A stretch of DNA of 64,000 nucleotides from Rhizobium sp. Pop5. GTDB taxonomy: Bacteria; Pseudomonadota; Alphaproteobacteria; Rhizobiales; Rhizobiaceae. A program made the translations under genes and the position numbers. The DNA lies in NCBI RefSeq assembly GCF_024721175.1, contig NZ_CP099398.1, positions 390,825 to 454,824 of the forward strand, given 5' to 3'. Positions 61,498-64,000 of the stretch are shown here, in pieces. The notes beneath the pieces are model-generated. The model was not told the origin of the DNA. It searched no databases and saw only the letters and a list, made by a program, of their open reading frames with translations. The first letter of the stretch is position 1. The number at the start of each line of letters is the position of its first letter.

Positions 61498-62532
61498 TTA
61501 CCTGAAATCTAGCATCACGCGATTAACACGTGGATCGAGCGCCTGCTCGAATGCCTCTTGGGCGTTTGACGAGGGCCAAAGATTGACCTGCAGCACGTCG
61601 AAGCGTGCGGCGTGTTCAACGATGGTTCGGATGGCATTTCTCACGTCGTCCGCGCTTTGGGCTATGGTGCCGATCAGTTCAATTTCCCGGTAATGCAGAA
61701 AGTTAGCGCCTACCGATAACAAATCGGACGTCGGAATCGATTGGTAGAGTACAATCCTGGCACCGCGTGACGCCGCAGCTATGGCCCCCTGAATGCCTCT
61801 GACACCGAAGCGCGTGCAAAAGATGCAGTCGAAGCCCCAGCCATCCGTTAATTTCTCGACGAGTTTCGGATCAGACAGAGAATGAACTGACCCCGTTGCA
61901 TGGGCGCCGGTCGACATCACAGGCCCATGCGTTGCCACGTCGTCATCGAAAAGGTAAACGTCGCATCCTTTGGTTGTCAGAAGTATCGAATGGAGAAGGC
62001 CCATCGTGCCTCCGCCGATGACGGCCACAGTGTCTCCAGCCTTTGCACGCGCCCTATTTATGCCGCGTGCCACGCAGGCGACAGGTTCAACTAACGCGGC
62101 ACGCTCGGGAGCCAAAAAGGAAGGTACGGAAAAAACCTGATAGGCGGGTACGCCCACAAAATTGGCCAATCCCCCCGGCCCCTGCGGCACCCCTCCTCTC
62201 GCTTTAGGATTTAAATATGCACAGTGGTTGTCCAGTCCGAGGCGGCAGGCACGACATTGGCCGCATCTGCGCATTAAAAGCACCGCAACGCGGTCTCCTA
62301 CGCGCAGGCCATCCGGTACATCGTCCGGCAGAGACACGATCGTGCCTGACAACTCGTGCCCGCCCCAATAGGGGTAAGTCGGCTTGGCGCCCCGATAAAC
62401 GCGTTGCTCCGGTGTGCAGAGTCCACACAACTCTATCCGCACACCGACTTCGGACGATACGGCGAGTGGAACCGACAATGTCCATTCTTCAACCTTGCGG
62501 GGGCAAGTAATTACGAGTCCACGAACCTCCAT
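61498..62532 (-). CDS. Zinc-dependent alcohol dehydrogenase family protein
   Basis: A 344-residue medium-chain dehydrogenase. Catalytic zinc region GLCTPEQRVYRGAKPTYPYW then GHELSG; structural zinc cysteines in RRCGQCRACRLGLDNHC; NAD loop AVIGGGTMGLLH. It resembles sorbitol/threonine dehydrogenases. The start MEVRGLVITCPRK at 62532 is preferred over one 25 codons upstream. It is convergent with the PRPP operon (6-base gap), so it belongs to a separate transcript yet could act in the same pathway on a polyol or amino sugar. Substrate unknown. Confidence 0.87.
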   Translation of the reverse strand: MEVRGLVITCPRKVEEWTLSVPLAVSSEVGVRIELCGLCTPEQRVYRGAKPTYPYWGGHELSGTIVSLPDDVPDGLRVGDRVAVLLMRRCGQCRACRLGLDNHCAYLNPKARGGVPQGPGGLANFVGVPAYQVFSVPSFLAPERAALVEPVACVARGINRARAKAGDTVAVIGGGTMGLLHSILLTTKGCDVYLFDDDVATHGPVMSTGAHATGSVHSLSDPKLVEKLTDGWGFDCIFCTRFGVRGIQGAIAAASRGARIVLYQSIPTSDLLSVGANFLHYREIELIGTIAQSADDVRNAIRTIVEHAARFDVLQVNLWPSSNAQEAFEQALDPRVNRVMLDFR

Positions 62533-62571
62533 ACGAGACCTCTCGCTCCCCGACACACCGACTATCCTAAT

Positions 62572-62772
62572 ATGTACACTTACTTGCATCCAGAATCTAG
62601 CCAACAACCACAGGCGGCAGTCAGAAAGCTGATGAAATCACGTGCCTTGCTGGCGGGCTTGCTTATGTCCTGGGTCTTGACAAGCTTCTCGGAGATATCG
62701 TCGGCGCAAACGGCAAAGGACGTTTCAAGCGGCAGAAGTGTTCCCTTGCGCAAGGAGCGACGAAACTATTGA
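62572..62772 (+). CDS. Short frame with signal peptide, possibly truncated exported protein
   Basis: 66 residues. An internal Met begins MKSRALLAGLLMSWVLTSFS then EISSAQTAKD, a convincing Sec signal peptide with AQT cleavage region. The protein ends after SVPLRKERRNY, too short for a normal exported protein, so it may be the 5' end of a broken gene. Low confidence as a functional gene. Confidence 0.35.
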   Translation: MYTYLHPESSQQPQAAVRKLMKSRALLAGLLMSWVLTSFSEISSAQTAKDVSSGRSVPLRKERRNY

Positions 62773-63008
62773 AGGTAGAGTGGAGCGCTTGGGCCGCGTC
62801 AATGCCACCAGCCTCAAACACGAGCCGCGGTTTACCAGCCCGTTCTTCGATGCATCCTCATCTCTGCGAAGATGCCATGTCGCCTTCCCTCATCTGCCCG
62901 CGCGAACCCTCCTAAGAGCCTATCGCCACATCGTCCAAAGCTTCATCCTTCGTGGCGCACCGGTTCGAATCGAACAGACCAACAATCCGAGTCGCACCGA
63001 GAAGGATG
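62773..63008. other. 236 bp, no gene
   Basis: Between the short signal-peptide frame and the traI relic. It may hold the decayed rest of the exported protein. Confidence 0.4.
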
Positions 63009-63014
63009 ACGGCA

Positions 63015-63614
63015 ACTAGATCGGTAGTTGGGCGGCCGCAACATCAGAAAGGTCTCAGCGTTTGCTGGACGCGTGCCTGCGATGGCGGTGGTGGCAACGA
63101 TCTTCTCTGGCTGCCCCAAGCGCGGGAGAGGCCATTCGACGCTAGCAAGAGTTCGCTCGAACCTGATATCCGTTACCGCAACGACTTCGCTGAGACCACC
63201 TCCCAGGCACCATTCTACGATGCCGGCGAACAAGGTCAGCGTTGCCTCGTGAACGGAACCATCTCCCCTCCCCTCCCCTCCACTCTTCGAGGTGTCGACG
63301 CAAAAGCGAGAACTCTAGACCATCAGGGGATTGGCGTTCAGGCGGCCCTTCGGGAGCAGAGACGGAAATACGTCTACCAGCATGGTCGGTCCCATCGCAG
63401 ACAAATCGCGTGCACATCCTGCAAGTGGTCCAGCCGCGGTGACATCCAGGATGGCAGTCGGGGCGAGAGCGTCAACCCCATCTGCCTCGCACTCGTCGAC
63501 TACTTCTACATCCCAAGTGCGAGTGGAAAAGATCCTCGCACGTAGCCTATGATCGTCCTGAAGCAGCTACGCTTCGTAGTAAATTTTTGGTGTCGAGATC
63601 GCGAATACCTGCAT
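63015..63614 (-). pseudogene. traI: traI relic (acyl-homoserine lactone synthase)
   Basis: Pieces match TraI in order: MQVFAISTPKIYYEA at 63614, LLQDDHRLRAR, TWDVEVVDECEADGVDALAP, then GPTMLVDVFPSLLPKGRLNA, SSRFCVDTS, SVHEATLTLFAGIVEWCLGG and VVAVTDIRFERTLASVEWPL ending LRPPNYRS. A stop after YYEA, a stop in PLMV-stop-SSRF, and frame changes disable it. In Agrobacterium and rhizobial repABC plasmids traI heads the trb operon and lies divergent from repABC, which fits the right edge of this window. trb genes do not follow. Confidence 0.85.
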
Positions 63615-63940
63615 GAATTTCTCCGCCGCCGTTAGGCGCCGGGAACTCTGCACGAATTGGAATCGGGCGTCCGTTGTCGAATGCTTACGGTTTTGTGCGA
63701 GTGAGTCGCGGCAAGGGGATCACCGACTTTGCCGAGGTCTTCTGCTTTTCGTCTAAATCGCCGGGGCACATTTGTAGGATTCACAATAAAACACACCATG
63801 ACCAATCGGTACCGCGGTCTTGCTAAGCTGCAGGATATAAACGGAAAAATCCATTTACTCTACGTTCCGGGTTTATCCACGTTAGCCTTTCGTTAACCTA
63901 AAACCCCTTGCTCAAAATGCAGAATCGGCTCTAATAGCTA
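63615..63940. other. Putative traI-repA intergenic region
   Basis: AT-richer than its surroundings, with no gene. It probably includes the repABC promoter region. No perfect tra box was found. Confidence 0.45.
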
Positions 63941-63979
63941 GTGGCGGAACTTTAGCGGTTTCGCGAAAAGTTCCGCCAC
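63941..63979. promoter_or_regulatory. 39-bp dyad near the expected repABC operon
   Basis: GTGGCGGAACTTT and AAAGTTCCGCCAC are perfect 13-bp inverted arms around a 13-base spacer, which itself contributes to the 10-bp palindrome TTTCGCGAAA (63959-63968). Position after the traI relic fits an operator or partition-type site in front of repA; the rep genes are beyond the window. Confidence 0.65.
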
Positions 63980-64000
63980 TTGCAGGAAATGGATTTTGAG

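Noticed and set aside
62952..63545. 197-codon plus-strand frame opposite traI
   Set aside because: The minus strand carries clear TraI sequence; the plus-strand protein has no features.

Overview
The window reads as part of a symbiotic plasmid (pSym) of a nodulating alphaproteobacterium, most likely Rhizobium of the etli/phaseoli type. Supporting features are fixNOQP beside a decayed fixK, pseudoazurin and hemN; a nifHDK operon with NifA/sigma54 control; nodA, two nodD genes, nod boxes, a nolL-like acetyltransferase and relics of Nod-factor fucose genes; very many insertion sequences; and, at the right edge, a decayed traI followed by a large dyad, as expected upstream of a repABC replication region. 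The genus is an inference from gene content. No rRNA, tRNA or CRISPR array was seen.

Layout. 1-6.8 kb: microaerobic respiration (fixN-O-Q-P, leftward), a fixK pseudogene, pseudoazurin and hemN, with FNR/FixK-type boxes. 7-8.3 kb: pntA relic and a sigma54-driven phasin. 8.8-14.6 kb: nifH-nifD-nifK-(nifE'-'nifX fusion)-DUF269-DUF683-fdxB, leftward, with hairpins between cistrons. 14.6-18 kb: an IS630-like element split by an IS21 element. 18.2-21.5 kb: noeL/nolK relics, nodA with a nod box, and a sigma54-driven secreted HEXXH protein. 21.6-27.7 kb: an IS3 element, then a compact operon of an MFS relic, lysine/ornithine N-monooxygenase, PhyH dioxygenase, cupin and MetRS-like protein. 28-33.7 kb: an IS2-group element, two nodD genes, a luciferase-like monooxygenase and two nod boxes. 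34-38.7 kb: IS3 copies, YbaK, a DUF6875-like protein and a winged-helix protein. 40-43.7 kb: a peptide-export locus with a NifA site, a sigma54 promoter, a 41-residue double-glycine precursor, a HlyD gene carrying a frameshift, and an ABC exporter with a C39 peptidase domain. 44.6-45.6 kb: a second, decayed nif locus. 46.5-51.2 kb: an IS66 element split by a second IS21 copy. 51.3-55 kb: Imm26-like protein, NolL-like acetyltransferase, aquaporin. 55.5-56.4 kb: an inverted second copy of the phasin region. 56.6-61.5 kb: an apt, radical SAM, two unknown genes, nucleotidyltransferase and PRPP-synthetase operon, convergent with a dehydrogenase. 63-64 kb: traI relic and dyad.

How it works together. 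The respiratory genes, nifHDK, the phasins and the peptide exporter fit one low-oxygen bacteroid programme: FixK/FNR-type boxes serve respiration and heme, and sigma54 promoters serve nifH, both phasins, the HEXXH protein and the peptide. NifA-type TGT-N10-ACA sites are visible at nifH and at the peptide operon, with almost the same spacing. Three accessory systems deserve follow-up: a probable split hydrazine (N-N bond) synthetase cluster, the NifA-type double-glycine peptide exporter, and the PRPP-linked radical SAM operon. IS activity has broken or removed several partners: nifE/nifN/nifX, fixK, noeL/nolK, the 5' part of the MFS gene and traI. nodB and nodC are absent from the window.
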